From the NCBI GenBank assembly GCA_017309275.1, contig JAFKLT010000030.1, positions 1 through 64,000 on the forward strand: a stretch of 64,000 bases of DNA. The letters run 5' to 3'. Each line of letters begins with the position of its first letter. The first letter of the stretch is position 1. Source of the stretch: Sphingomonadales bacterium (lineage in GTDB: Bacteria; Pseudomonadota; Alphaproteobacteria; Sphingomonadales; Sphingomonadaceae). The notes beneath the pieces were generated by a model. The model was given only the letters and a program-made list of their open reading frames with translations. It was not told where the DNA came from and searched no databases. This document shows positions 26,537 through 34,864 of this stretch, one piece after another. A program made the position numbers and the translations under genes.

Positions 26537-27402
26537 TGAGCGCCACGACCACGAACGACTGGCAAGCATGGATCGGCCGCGAGGAAACGCGCCGCGATCA
26601 GGTCGAGCCCGCGGCGGTGACGCGCTGGCTCGCGACGCTCGACCGTGCGGCGCCCGCCGACGGCAGCGTGCCGCAGGCGTATCACTGGTGCCTGTGCCTG
26701 CCCGATGCGCCTACCGCGACGCTGGGTGCCGACGGGCATCCGGTGCGTGCGGACAGCGACGACAGTTTCCTGCCCCCCATCCCCCTGCCCCGCCGCATGT
26801 GGGCCGCGAGCAAGGTCGAGTTCCTTGCCCCGCTGCGCCCCGGCCAGTCGGTGCAGCGCAACTCGCGCGTCGCGTCGATCACCGAAAAGCAGGGCGGCAC
26901 CGGCAAGCTGGTGTTCGCGGAGGTCGCGCACGAAACGCTTGGCGACGGCGCGCTCTGCGTGCGCGAGACGCAGTCGATCGTCTTTCGCGAGCCCGCCCCC
27001 GCGGGCGCTCCGCCTGCCCCGCCGCCGCCCGGCACCGCCAGCTTCGATCCATCGGCATGGGATGCGCACCGCGCGCTCGTTCCGGCGGAGGCGCTGCTGT
27101 TTCGGTATTCCGCGCTGACCTTCAACAGCCACCGCATCCATTACGACCTGCCCTATGCGACCCAGGAAGAGGGCTATCGCGGGCTGGTCGTCCACGGTCC
27201 GCTCACCGCGACGTTGCTGCTCGACCTCGCGCAGCGCCATTTCGGCGACAATGCGGTGCGGCGCTTCGACTTCCGCGGCACCTCGCCCGCGATCTGCGGC
27301 GAGTCGCTGCACCTGGTGCTGCGCGGAGCGGGCGATGCGGTCGAACTCGGCGCCTTTGCCGCCGACGGGCGTCAGGTGATGGCGGCCACCGCCGCCGCCT
27401 GA
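26536..27402 (+). CDS. FAS1-like/MaoC-type hydratase, resembling mesaconyl-C4-CoA hydratase
   Basis: A 288-residue double-hotdog protein, started at the ATG that overlaps the preceding stop (TGATG). The N-terminal half is a FAS1-like dehydratase domain (LPRRMWAASKVEFLAPLRPG). The C-terminal half has the hydratase signature FRYSALTFNSHRIHYDLPYA followed by YRGLVVHGPLTATLLLDL, with the catalytic-type Asp and His region of hotdog hydratases. This arrangement matches HTD2-like and mesaconyl-C4-CoA hydratase proteins. In that pathway it would turn mesaconyl-C4-CoA into citramalyl-CoA. No citramalyl-CoA lyase is seen in the window. It ends the plus-strand operon. Confidence 0.82.
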   Translation: MSATTTNDWQAWIGREETRRDQVEPAAVTRWLATLDRAAPADGSVPQAYHWCLCLPDAPTATLGADGHPVRADSDDSFLPPIPLPRRMWAASKVEFLAPLRPGQSVQRNSRVASITEKQGGTGKLVFAEVAHETLGDGALCVRETQSIVFREPAPAGAPPAPPPPGTASFDPSAWDAHRALVPAEALLFRYSALTFNSHRIHYDLPYATQEEGYRGLVVHGPLTATLLLDLAQRHFGDNAVRRFDFRGTSPAICGESLHLVLRGAGDAVELGAFAADGRQVMAATAAA

Positions 27403-27463
27403 CCATCGGGGCGGATCGCGGCGGATCGCGCGGGCACCCCGGCGCCATCCGCCTCCCGTCCCC

Positions 27464-28036
27464 CTAAAAATCGAACCCCTGTTGTGCCGGCGGCGCGGGC
27501 GCGGGCTCCGGAGCGGGCGCCACCCCCTCAAGCTCGAGCATCCGCGCCTTCGACGTCGACCCGCCCGGCGCGGAAAAGCCGCCGATCCTGCCGCCGGCGG
27601 CGGTCACGCGGTGGCAGGGAATGATCAGCGGCACGGGATTGTTCGCCATGGCCTGACCGACGTCGCGCGCATATTCGGGGCCGGCGCCGAGCGTGCGCGC
27701 GACCGCGCCATAGGTGGTCGTCTCGCCCCAGCCGAGCGCACGCACATGGTCGTAAACCTGCGCGAAAAAGGGCTCCTGCTCGCCAAGATCGACCGGCACG
27801 GCGGAGAAGTCGACGCGTTCGCCGGTGAAATAGCGCCGGGCGGCGTCGATGATCGCCTGAACCTCCGCCGGAGGCTCGGTCCGGGCCGCGCCGGGCAGGC
27901 GTCGCAGAATCGCGCGTTCGGCCTCGCGCGCGTCGGGTGCGGGCAGGCGCAAGGCCGTGACGCCCCGGCCGTTCCAGCCGATCGCGGCGACGCCGGCCGC
28001 GGTTTCGAAAAGCTGATAGTGATTCTGGCCGGCCAT
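27464..28036 (-). CDS. ogt: Methylated-DNA--[protein]-cysteine S-methyltransferase
   Basis: A 190-residue DNA repair protein that transfers the alkyl group of O6-alkylguanine to its own cysteine. The acceptor motif is PLIIPCHRVTAAGG, preceded by the winged-helix DNA-binding part GETTTYGAVARTLG and followed by GGFSAPGG. The frame is open further upstream, but the ATG at 28036 follows a GGGAAACGGA stretch and gives the usual length. A proline/alanine-rich tail closes the protein. It is convergent with the acyl-CoA operon and unrelated to it in function. Confidence 0.93.
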   Translation of the reverse strand: MAGQNHYQLFETAAGVAAIGWNGRGVTALRLPAPDAREAERAILRRLPGAARTEPPAEVQAIIDAARRYFTGERVDFSAVPVDLGEQEPFFAQVYDHVRALGWGETTTYGAVARTLGAGPEYARDVGQAMANNPVPLIIPCHRVTAAGGRIGGFSAPGGSTSKARMLELEGVAPAPEPAPAPPAQQGFDF

Positions 28037-28223
28037 ATCCGTTTCCCGCATCGACAGGCGGAGTATAGGATTTCCCACACCGCAAAGCCATATCCCTAAC
28101 CCGTTATCGGCGGCCCGATCGTCACCGCAACCACCCTCCTTATCGAGCGCCCGGGAGCATTCGCAGATTCTGCGCAACGATGCTTGTTTTCGCTCCGGCA
28201 CGCTGATAGAGGCGCCCCTCGTT

Positions 28224-28299
28224 GCCGCTTTAGCTCAGTTGGTAGAGCACATCATTCGTAATGATGGGGCCACAGGTTCGAGTCCTGTAAGCGGCACCA
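28224..28299 (+). tRNA. tRNA-Thr (anticodon CGT)
   Basis: A complete cloverleaf: acceptor GCCGCTT pairs with AAGCGGC, the D arm is GCTC/GAGC, the anticodon stem is CATCA/TGATG with loop TTCGTAA (anticodon CGT, threonine codon ACG), and the T arm is ACAGG-TTCGAGT-CCTGT. The CCA end is encoded. It stands alone between ogt and the two-component genes. Confidence 0.97.
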
Positions 28300-28359
28300 C
28301 CGAACAATTCGACGAATATGGGTGCGGCCCGAGGGTCCACGATCCGTGGGTGCGGGCGC

Positions 28360-29739
28360 CTATTCGCGCCGCGTGGTGGAAAATTCCAGCCTGATGCGCG
28401 CGCCGGGTCCGGCGTCGCCGATGTGCAGCGTCCCCTGATGCAGCGCGACGATCGCGTTGACGAGCGAAAGGCCAACGCCGGTTCCGCGTTCGCCCGCCGC
28501 TTCGGGCAGGCGGAAGAAACGCTCGATGACCTTTTCGCGATGAGCGGGCGGAATGCCGGGGCCGGTGTCTGAGATTTCGATCGAGACGACCCCGTCCTTT
28601 CGCGCGGCACCGACCGTGATCGTCCCGCCGTCGCCACCATATTTGATCGCATTGTCGAGGAGGTTCGAGGCCGCCTGGAACAGAAGATTGGGATCGGCCT
28701 CGAAACCCAGGCCGGGCGCGATGCGGCTTTCGATCCGCTGTCCCCGCGCCTCGGCATCGGGAAGGTGCAGTTCGATCGCGTCGGCGAGCAGGGTCGAAAG
28801 ATCGACGGTCCTGAATCCCGCCAGGTGCCGCCCGCTCTCGATCCGCGCGATGCGCAGCAAGGCGTCGAAGATCGACTGCAGCCGCTCCGCCTCGGCCAGC
28901 GCCTGTTCGGCCAGCCGCTGCCGCTCGCCATCCTCTTCGGCCGTCAGCAGGTCGTCGAGATCGGCGTGGAGCCGCGCGAGCGGCGTGCGAAGTTCGTGCG
29001 CGACATTATCCGACACGCGCCGCACCGATTCGACCGCCTCCTCGATCCGCCCCAGCATCTGATTGAGCGTGCCGCCAAGCTCGTCGAAGTCGTCGCCGGT
29101 ACCGCGCAGCGGGATGCGCTCGGTCAGGCTGCCCGCCATCACCCGCCGCGCGGTCTGCGTCACGGCGTCGATGCGGCCGCCGACCGCTCGGCTCATCGCG
29201 ATGCTGCCGCCGATCGCCAGGACCGCCGCGATCAGGACCAGCCATGCCGAAGCGATGGTGAAAAGCTCGTCGCGATCGTCGATATCCTCGACATCGCGCC
29301 CGACGATCAGGCGCGCGCCGTCGTCCAGGCGGCGTTCGACGACAAGCGGCTCATAATCCTGTTCCTGTCCGGCGAGATAGACGTCGGCTTCCAGCGTCGT
29401 CCACCCCGCGATCGGCACCTCCGGCCAGCTTGGCAGCGTCGCCGAGAGCGTCCTCCCGTCCGCGGCGATCAAGGCGTCGAAAGCGCGGCGCGGGCCGGTA
29501 CCGCGGCGATGCTCGATCGCGCGGAGCAGGGCATCGCGCCCTCCCGCCCGGTCGATCGCCGCCAGATCGCCCGCCTCGCGCTGCACCGCCGCCGATTCCT
29601 TGAGCAGGGGCTGGTACACCCCGAACCAATAGGCGGCGGCGAACATCGCGGCGGTCGAGGTCAGGAACAGCGCGACATAGATCAGCCCCAGCCGCAGCGT
29701 CAGGCTGCGCCACAAGCGGCGGCGCGGCAGCGTGCTCAC
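28360..29739 (-). CDS. Sensor histidine kinase
   Basis: A 459-residue membrane kinase starting at GTG, which overlaps the response-regulator stop (GTGA). It has a first membrane segment near residues 15-37, a periplasmic sensor of about 120 residues without a named fold, a second segment near 162-182, and a HAMP linker. The H-box NVAHELRTPLARLHADL carries the phosphorylated His248. The catalytic domain shows the N-box LLDNAIKYGGDGG and the G-box DTGPGIPP with GTGVGLSLV. It would phosphorylate the adjacent OmpR-type regulator. The stimulus is unknown; the genes next to it are a tRNA and a HAD phosphatase. Confidence 0.93.
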   Translation of the reverse strand: MSTLPRRRLWRSLTLRLGLIYVALFLTSTAAMFAAAYWFGVYQPLLKESAAVQREAGDLAAIDRAGGRDALLRAIEHRRGTGPRRAFDALIAADGRTLSATLPSWPEVPIAGWTTLEADVYLAGQEQDYEPLVVERRLDDGARLIVGRDVEDIDDRDELFTIASAWLVLIAAVLAIGGSIAMSRAVGGRIDAVTQTARRVMAGSLTERIPLRGTGDDFDELGGTLNQMLGRIEEAVESVRRVSDNVAHELRTPLARLHADLDDLLTAEEDGERQRLAEQALAEAERLQSIFDALLRIARIESGRHLAGFRTVDLSTLLADAIELHLPDAEARGQRIESRIAPGLGFEADPNLLFQAASNLLDNAIKYGGDGGTITVGAARKDGVVSIEISDTGPGIPPAHREKVIERFFRLPEAAGERGTGVGLSLVNAIVALHQGTLHIGDAGPGARIRLEFSTTRRE

Positions 29740-30413
29740 GCGCCCGCCCGCATGACATAGCCGGTGCCGCGCACCGTATGGATCAGCGGCGCGTCATGAC
29801 CGCGGTCGACCTTCTGGCGGAGGCGGCTGACATGCTGGTCGATGATGTTGGTCTGCGGATCGAAATGATAATCCCACACATGTTCGAGCAGCATCGAACG
29901 GGTGACCACCCGCCCCTCGTTACGCGCGAGATAGGCGAGGATTCGGAATTCGCGCGCGGTCAGGTCGATCGCCCGCCCCTGTCGCCGCACCTGCTGGCCG
30001 AGCAGATCGATGTCGAGGTCGCCGACGCTGAGCCTGGTCTCCGCAACGATCGACGGACCGCGCCGGCCGAGCACGTCGATGCGCGCGAGCAGTTCGGACA
30101 TGGCGAAAGGCTTGGTCAGATAGTCGTCGCCGCCCGCGCGAAGCCCGGCGACGCGCTCGTCGACCTCGCCGAGCGCGCTCAGGAACAGCACCGGGGTGGC
30201 ATCGCCCGTCGCGCGGATCGTCTGGACGATCGTCAGGCCATCGACATGCGGCAACATCCGGTCGACGACGATCAGGTCATAGCTCTCCGACGCGGCGCGC
30301 AGCAGACCCTTGCGCCCGTCATCCTCGATGGTGACGAGGTGGCCGGCCGCCTTCAGTCCCTTGCCGATATGCCCCGCGACGCGGGCATCGTCCTCGATCA
30401 CCAGGATATGCAT
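29736..30413 (-). CDS. OmpR/PhoB family response regulator
   Basis: A 225-residue two-domain regulator. The receiver has the acidic pair EDD at residues 7-9, phosphoacceptor Asp51 in LIVVDRMLPHVDG, and the conserved Lys in DYLTKPF. The winged-helix output domain (about residues 125-222) shows DLTAREFRILAYLARNEGRVVTRSMLLEHVWDY in order and ends VRGTGYVMR. It precedes and overlaps its histidine kinase gene by four bases. Confidence 0.95.
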   Translation of the reverse strand: MHILVIEDDARVAGHIGKGLKAAGHLVTIEDDGRKGLLRAASESYDLIVVDRMLPHVDGLTIVQTIRATGDATPVLFLSALGEVDERVAGLRAGGDDYLTKPFAMSELLARIDVLGRRGPSIVAETRLSVGDLDIDLLGQQVRRQGRAIDLTAREFRILAYLARNEGRVVTRSMLLEHVWDYHFDPQTNIIDQHVSRLRQKVDRGHDAPLIHTVRGTGYVMRAGA

Positions 30414-30538
30414 CGCCCCTGCGTTACCGGCTGACGGACGAAATCGCCACCCGGCGGGCGAACATGTCGAAAATCAAATGAAAGCCCCATCCGCGCGTCA
30501 GGCGCAGCCGCCACTGCCGTTCCCCGAAGGAGCAGGCG

Positions 30539-31264
30539 ATGGCACAGGTACGACGGCAGACGACAGAAGCGGCTTCAGCCCCCCGGCCGCGGCAGGTGAT
30601 GCTGTCGGTCTTCGACCTCGACCGCACCCTCACCGTCCTGCCGACATATACCCCCTTCCTGTTCTTCGCGGCGCGCAGTCGGGCGCCGTGGCGCCTGCTC
30701 CTTCTTCCGCTCCTGCTGCCGATCGCGCTGCTCTATGCGCTGAAGCTGGTTCCGCGCCGGTGGATGAAGCAGGCGATGCATCGGGTCGCGATCGGCAGCG
30801 CGCTGCCCGAGCGGGAGGCCGCGCGGCTCGCCGACCGGTTCGCGCGGCACCTGGTCGCGCGCGGCCTTTACGCCGAGGGCGTCGCGCTGATCGAGGCCGA
30901 GCGCAAGGCCGGACGGCGGATCGTGATCGCCACCGCCGCGCCGCATTTCTACACCGCCGCGCTCGCGCGCCGGCTGGGCATCGCCGATGTCGTCGCGACC
31001 GCATCGAGCTGGCGCGACGGCCACCTGACCCCGGCGATGGCTTCGGCCAACTGCTATGGCGCCGACAAGCGTGCGCAGGTCGAGGCCTTTCTGGATCGCA
31101 CCGGAATCGCACGCAAGGCGGCGCACATCCGCTTCTATTCGGATCACGCGTCCGACCTGCCGATGTTCGAGCTTGCCGACGAAGCGGTCGCGGTCAATCC
31201 GTCGGCAAGGCTTCGCGATATCGCCGCAGCGCGCGGCTGGCCCGTCCTGGACTGGCGTCGGTGA
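30539..31264 (+). CDS. HAD-IB family hydrolase (phosphatase)
   Basis: A 241-residue phosphoserine-phosphatase-like HAD protein. Motif I is VFDLDRTLT (nucleophile Asp near residue 25, acid Asp two residues later), motif II is the Thr in IVIATAAPHF, and motif III/IV is FYSDHASDLPMFELAD. A hydrophobic patch at about residues 41-68 could touch the membrane. An AAGGAG site precedes the ATG. It is divergent from the two-component genes and lies just upstream of a transferase and a methyltransferase gene with coupled starts, so it may be part of a surface-polymer or lipid modification operon. Confidence 0.85.
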   Translation: MAQVRRQTTEAASAPRPRQVMLSVFDLDRTLTVLPTYTPFLFFAARSRAPWRLLLLPLLLPIALLYALKLVPRRWMKQAMHRVAIGSALPEREAARLADRFARHLVARGLYAEGVALIEAERKAGRRIVIATAAPHFYTAALARRLGIADVVATASSWRDGHLTPAMASANCYGADKRAQVEAFLDRTGIARKAAHIRFYSDHASDLPMFELADEAVAVNPSARLRDIAAARGWPVLDWRR

Positions 31265-31269
31265 GCCCG

Positions 31270-32421
31270 ATGCACATCGGCTTCCTCTTCAATCATCATG
31301 GCGGACATCAGGTCGCGCACGCGCTGCCCGTCGCGCTCGCGCTGCTTCGCCGTGGAACGAACGCGCGCGTGAGCATCTTCGTCTCCGAAGGCTGCGAGGG
31401 CGAGGTGCGCCGCATGGCCGGGAACAAGCCGGGCCCCGCGCCCGAAATCGTCCGCCTTCGTCCCCCCTCGGCGCTGGCATGCGCCGCAAACCGCGCCAGC
31501 GGGCGATCGATCCCGGCCGATATCCTGTCGACCCTGCACCGCAATCTCGACCGTTTCCGGGCGCTCGATGCGCTTGTCGTTCCCGAAAAGACGTCGTTGC
31601 TGCTGAAGTCGCTCTTCGGGCTAAAATCGCTGAAGCTCGTCCACACGCGCCACGGCGCGGGCGACCGGGCGATCGGGTTCGACAAGGCGAGCGGCAAGTT
31701 CGACCTGGTCCTGCTGTCGGGCGAAAAGATCCGCGACCGCCTGGCCGAGGCCGACCTGCTGAAGGAAGATGGCCATGCGGTCGTGGGCTATCCGAAGTTC
31801 GATCTCGAGCCACCCGCCCGTCCGCGACTGTTTCCGAAGGACCGGCCGACCGTCCTCTACAACCCGCACCCCTCGCCCGCGCTATCCTCCTGGTATCGCA
31901 TGGGTCCGCAGATTCTCGACTGGTTTGCGAAGAGCGACAAATATAATCTGATCTTCGCGCCGCATGTGATGCTGTTCAAGAAGCGCATCACCGCCTCGCT
32001 CTCCCCCTTCGCGCTCGGCTGGAACGCCGGACCGCGCGCCGATCATCATGAGCATGACCATCTGCTGATCGACACCGGCAGCCCCGCCTCGCTCGACATG
32101 AGCTATACCGACGCGGCCGATATCTATCTGGGCGATGCGAGCAGCCAGGTCTATGAATTCATCCGTCGCCCGCGGCCCTGCTTCTTCCTGAACCCCCGCC
32201 GGTTGCCGTGGCAGGGCGACCCGGATTTCGCGCATTGGGGCGCCGGACATGTGCTCGAGAATATCGACCAGCTGGACGCGGCTCTCGCCGAGGTGCCGCG
32301 CCTGACGCCGGCGCTGCGCGCCCGGCAGGAAAGCCTGTTCCGATACAGCTTCGACCTGCAGGAACGCCCCTCGTCGGAGCGCGCGGCCGAAGCGATCCTG
32401 ACCTATATGGCACGCCAATGA
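31270..32421 (+). CDS. GT-B-like transferase (CDP-glycerol glycerophosphotransferase-like)
   Basis: A 383-residue protein beginning MHIGFLFNHHGGHQVAHALP; an in-frame GTG at 31261 overlapping the HAD stop (GTGA) is an alternative start. The two-domain organisation with LYNPHPSPALSSWY, LIFAPHVMLF, and YTDAADIYLGDASSQVYEFIRRPRPCFFLNPR resembles CDP-glycerol glycerophosphotransferases and UDP-GlcNAc 2-epimerase-like GT-B folds. The DASSQVYEF motif is the family's nucleotide-phosphate site. No membrane segment is visible. Donor and acceptor are unknown. It ends in an ATGA overlap with the methyltransferase gene. Confidence 0.65.
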   Translation: MHIGFLFNHHGGHQVAHALPVALALLRRGTNARVSIFVSEGCEGEVRRMAGNKPGPAPEIVRLRPPSALACAANRASGRSIPADILSTLHRNLDRFRALDALVVPEKTSLLLKSLFGLKSLKLVHTRHGAGDRAIGFDKASGKFDLVLLSGEKIRDRLAEADLLKEDGHAVVGYPKFDLEPPARPRLFPKDRPTVLYNPHPSPALSSWYRMGPQILDWFAKSDKYNLIFAPHVMLFKKRITASLSPFALGWNAGPRADHHEHDHLLIDTGSPASLDMSYTDAADIYLGDASSQVYEFIRRPRPCFFLNPRRLPWQGDPDFAHWGAGHVLENIDQLDAALAEVPRLTPALRARQESLFRYSFDLQERPSSERAAEAILTYMARQ

Positions 32422-33197
32422 GCGCCGCCGTTCCCTCCCCGCTCGCCAGTTTCCTCGACTATGGCGTGAAGAAGACGCTTCACAAGGCGTGGGTGCATCT
32501 GCTCACGGCGTTGCCGCTCTCGCGGTCCGAACCGGTGGTTACCTCGCGCTATGGCGTGCGGATGCGCGCGAACTGGAGCGACCGGACCTTTCAATATTGC
32601 CGCTATGCGACCTATGGCCATGCGCTGTCGGGCTATCTTGCGGCGCAGGACAGGCCCTTCACCTTCATCGACATCGGCGCGAACCAGGGGCTGTACAGTT
32701 TGCTTGCCGCGCGCAATCGGCACTGCACCGCAGCGATTGCGTTCGAGCCCGTCGCCGCAACTTTTGGGCTGCTTCGCGACAATATCGCGCTCAACGGCGC
32801 GGCCGCGAAGGTCAGACCCGTCCAGGCTGCCGTCTCGCTTCACTCGGGCATGGCGAAAATCGCGACCGACGCCACGCACAGCGGCACCGCCAGCCTGCGC
32901 GACGCGGTATCGGCAGGCGGCGAGGAAATCCGGATTCTGGGAATTGCGGGGGTCGACGCGCTGCTGGCCGGCACCGATCCGCTGATCGTCAAGATCGACG
33001 TCGAGGGGCATGAGGAAACGGTGATCGAGGCGCTGATCGCGTCCGAACACCGCGATCGCCTGACCGCCCTGTTTTACGAAGTCGACCGGCGCTGGACCGA
33101 CGCCGCAGCGATCGAACGGCGCCTCCGCGCCGCCGGCTTCACGCGCTTCACACGATATGGGATCGGCCGTCACTATGATGTCCTGGCGTGCCGCTAG
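32418..33197 (+). CDS. FkbM family methyltransferase
   Basis: A 259-residue SAM-dependent methyltransferase of the FkbM group, begun at the ATG that overlaps the preceding stop by four bases. Motif I is FTFIDIGANQGLYSLLAAR, the acidic loop is AIAFEPVAATFGLL, and the family's late motif is LIVKIDVEGHEETVIEAL. FkbM proteins methylate hydroxyl groups of glycans and polyketides. Coupling to the GT-B-like gene suggests O-methylation of the same surface molecule. Confidence 0.85.
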   Translation: MSAAVPSPLASFLDYGVKKTLHKAWVHLLTALPLSRSEPVVTSRYGVRMRANWSDRTFQYCRYATYGHALSGYLAAQDRPFTFIDIGANQGLYSLLAARNRHCTAAIAFEPVAATFGLLRDNIALNGAAAKVRPVQAAVSLHSGMAKIATDATHSGTASLRDAVSAGGEEIRILGIAGVDALLAGTDPLIVKIDVEGHEETVIEALIASEHRDRLTALFYEVDRRWTDAAAIERRLRAAGFTRFTRYGIGRHYDVLACR

Positions 33198-33282
33198 TCA
33201 CCGACACGCCCGATCCGCTCCCGACCGTCCCTGCATCGGAACCGATCGGTCATCGCAGTATCTTGGCGCATGAGATGATTTT

Positions 33283-33296
33283 AACAGCGCGTTATA
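33283..33296. promoter_or_regulatory. TATAGCGCGTTATA-like box upstream of the Rieske oxygenase gene
   Basis: AACAGCGCGTTATA matches 12 of 14 positions of the near-palindrome shared by island promoters. A plausible promoter follows: TTGACT at 33305-33310, 18 bases, then TAGCCT at 33329-33334. The 188-base gap before the gene contains nothing else. Confidence 0.45.
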
Positions 33297-33385
33297 CAAA
33301 TGGATTGACTCTGCAGCCTCACCGGACCTAGCCTCATCGGGAATTAACGCCGCGACACAAGCAATCGCGCGGCGACCGGGAGACT

Positions 33386-34783
33386 ATGATGACCGATCAG
33401 GCGATGAATTTCCGCGACGACAGGCACCCGGCGGATTCATACGAAGACGTGCTCGCGCGCGAAACCCGGCCGGTGCCGGACTATATGCGCGAAGGCCGCC
33501 AACTGGGCGACGGCGCAATGACCGTCGCGACGGATCGCTATTGCAGCCCCGCCTTCCTGGAAAAGGAAATCCGGCACGTCTGGCTGAAGACCTGGCAGTT
33601 CGCCTGCCGCGAGGAAGACATACCGAAAGCCGGCGATTTCCATGTGTATGAGGTGGCGGGAAAGTCGCTGATCGTCGTGCGTCAGGACGATGGATCGATC
33701 AAGGCGCTGCACAATGTCTGCCTGCACCGCGGCCGCAAGCTGGTGACGGGCAAAGGCTGTCGCAGCGAGTTCAAATGCCCCTATCACGCCTTCACCTGGG
33801 CGCTCGACGGTGCGTACAAGAGCAATCCGATACCGTGGGACTTTCCGCATATCGAACCGGACGAGTTCCGCCTGCCCGAGGCACTCGTCGACACCTGGGG
33901 CGGCTTCGTCTTCATCAACTTCGATCGCGACGCAAAGCCCTTGCTCGACGTCATCGCCCCGCTAGCGACCGATTTCGAGCGGTTCGATTTCGCGAACCGC
34001 TATCGCGCGATCTGGGTCCAGAAGAAGTGCCGGTGCAATTGGAAGGCATTGTCGGAAGCCTTCGCGGAATCCTTTCACAGCATCACCACGCACCCGCAGA
34101 TCCTGCCGGGCATCGGCGATGCGAACAGCCAGTTCGATTGCCCGAACGACTATGTCTCTCGGCAATTCTCGGCGACAGGTGTCGCCAGCCCGTTCATCGC
34201 ACCGCTGAGCGAGCAGGAGATTTTCGACCATCTGACCGGCGCGCGGACGCGCATCGCGGTGGACGGCGGTGTCAAATTGCCCGAGGGCGCGACCGCGCGC
34301 GCGACACTTGCGGACCTCGCGCGCCAGACTTTGGCTGCCGAGACGGGCAAGGATTACAGCGACGCCACCGATGGCGAGATGATCGATTCCATTCTCTATG
34401 ACGTTTTCCCCAACATGTCGTTCTGGGCCGGTCATGTGTCGAACATCGTGTATCGCTGGCGCCCCAACGGCCTGTCGCCCAACGAGGCGATCATGGACAT
34501 CATGATCCTGAAGCCCGTTCCGGCAAACGGCGAGCGCCCCCGTCCGGCCCCGGTCTTCGAGATCGGCCTGGATGAATCGATGACGCTGGCAAACGACATT
34601 CTCGGTCCCGGGCTTGCGGCGGTTTTCGAACAGGACATGCTGAACCTGCCGCAGGTGCAGGCAGGGCTGGAGGCATCGGAGACGGGCCGCCTCTACCTCG
34701 GCCGCTATGCCGAGCAGAAGATCCGCTCGCTGCACCTGATGCTGGATCGCTATATCGCCGAAGGCGAAGCGGCGCAGAGCTGA
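33386..34783 (+). CDS. Rieske-type aromatic-ring-hydroxylating oxygenase, alpha subunit (complete)
   Basis: A 465-residue oxygenase subunit with both metal sites intact. The Rieske [2Fe-2S] ligands are Cys112 and His114 in NVCLHRGRKL and Cys131 and His134 in KCPYHAF. The catalytic iron ligands are His231 and His236 in ESFHSITTHPQ, with a later acidic ligand region VFEQDMLNLPQVQ. Overall it resembles phenylpropionate-dioxygenase-type and related terpenoid/steroid oxygenases. No beta subunit is encoded nearby. It needs a ferredoxin and reductase, available at 49858 and 18114. Two adjacent ATG codons occur; the second is better spaced from GGGAG. It stands as the first gene of the island, preceded by a box. 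Confidence 0.92.
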   Translation: MMTDQAMNFRDDRHPADSYEDVLARETRPVPDYMREGRQLGDGAMTVATDRYCSPAFLEKEIRHVWLKTWQFACREEDIPKAGDFHVYEVAGKSLIVVRQDDGSIKALHNVCLHRGRKLVTGKGCRSEFKCPYHAFTWALDGAYKSNPIPWDFPHIEPDEFRLPEALVDTWGGFVFINFDRDAKPLLDVIAPLATDFERFDFANRYRAIWVQKKCRCNWKALSEAFAESFHSITTHPQILPGIGDANSQFDCPNDYVSRQFSATGVASPFIAPLSEQEIFDHLTGARTRIAVDGGVKLPEGATARATLADLARQTLAAETGKDYSDATDGEMIDSILYDVFPNMSFWAGHVSNIVYRWRPNGLSPNEAIMDIMILKPVPANGERPRPAPVFEIGLDESMTLANDILGPGLAAVFEQDMLNLPQVQAGLEASETGRLYLGRYAEQKIRSLHLMLDRYIAEGEAAQS

Positions 34784-34864
34784 ACCGCCGCCGTCCCTCC
34801 CGATCCGTCGCCGCATCCGGAGTGTGCGGGGGGCGGACGGGAATGGACCGGAGGCGCGCCTTGC

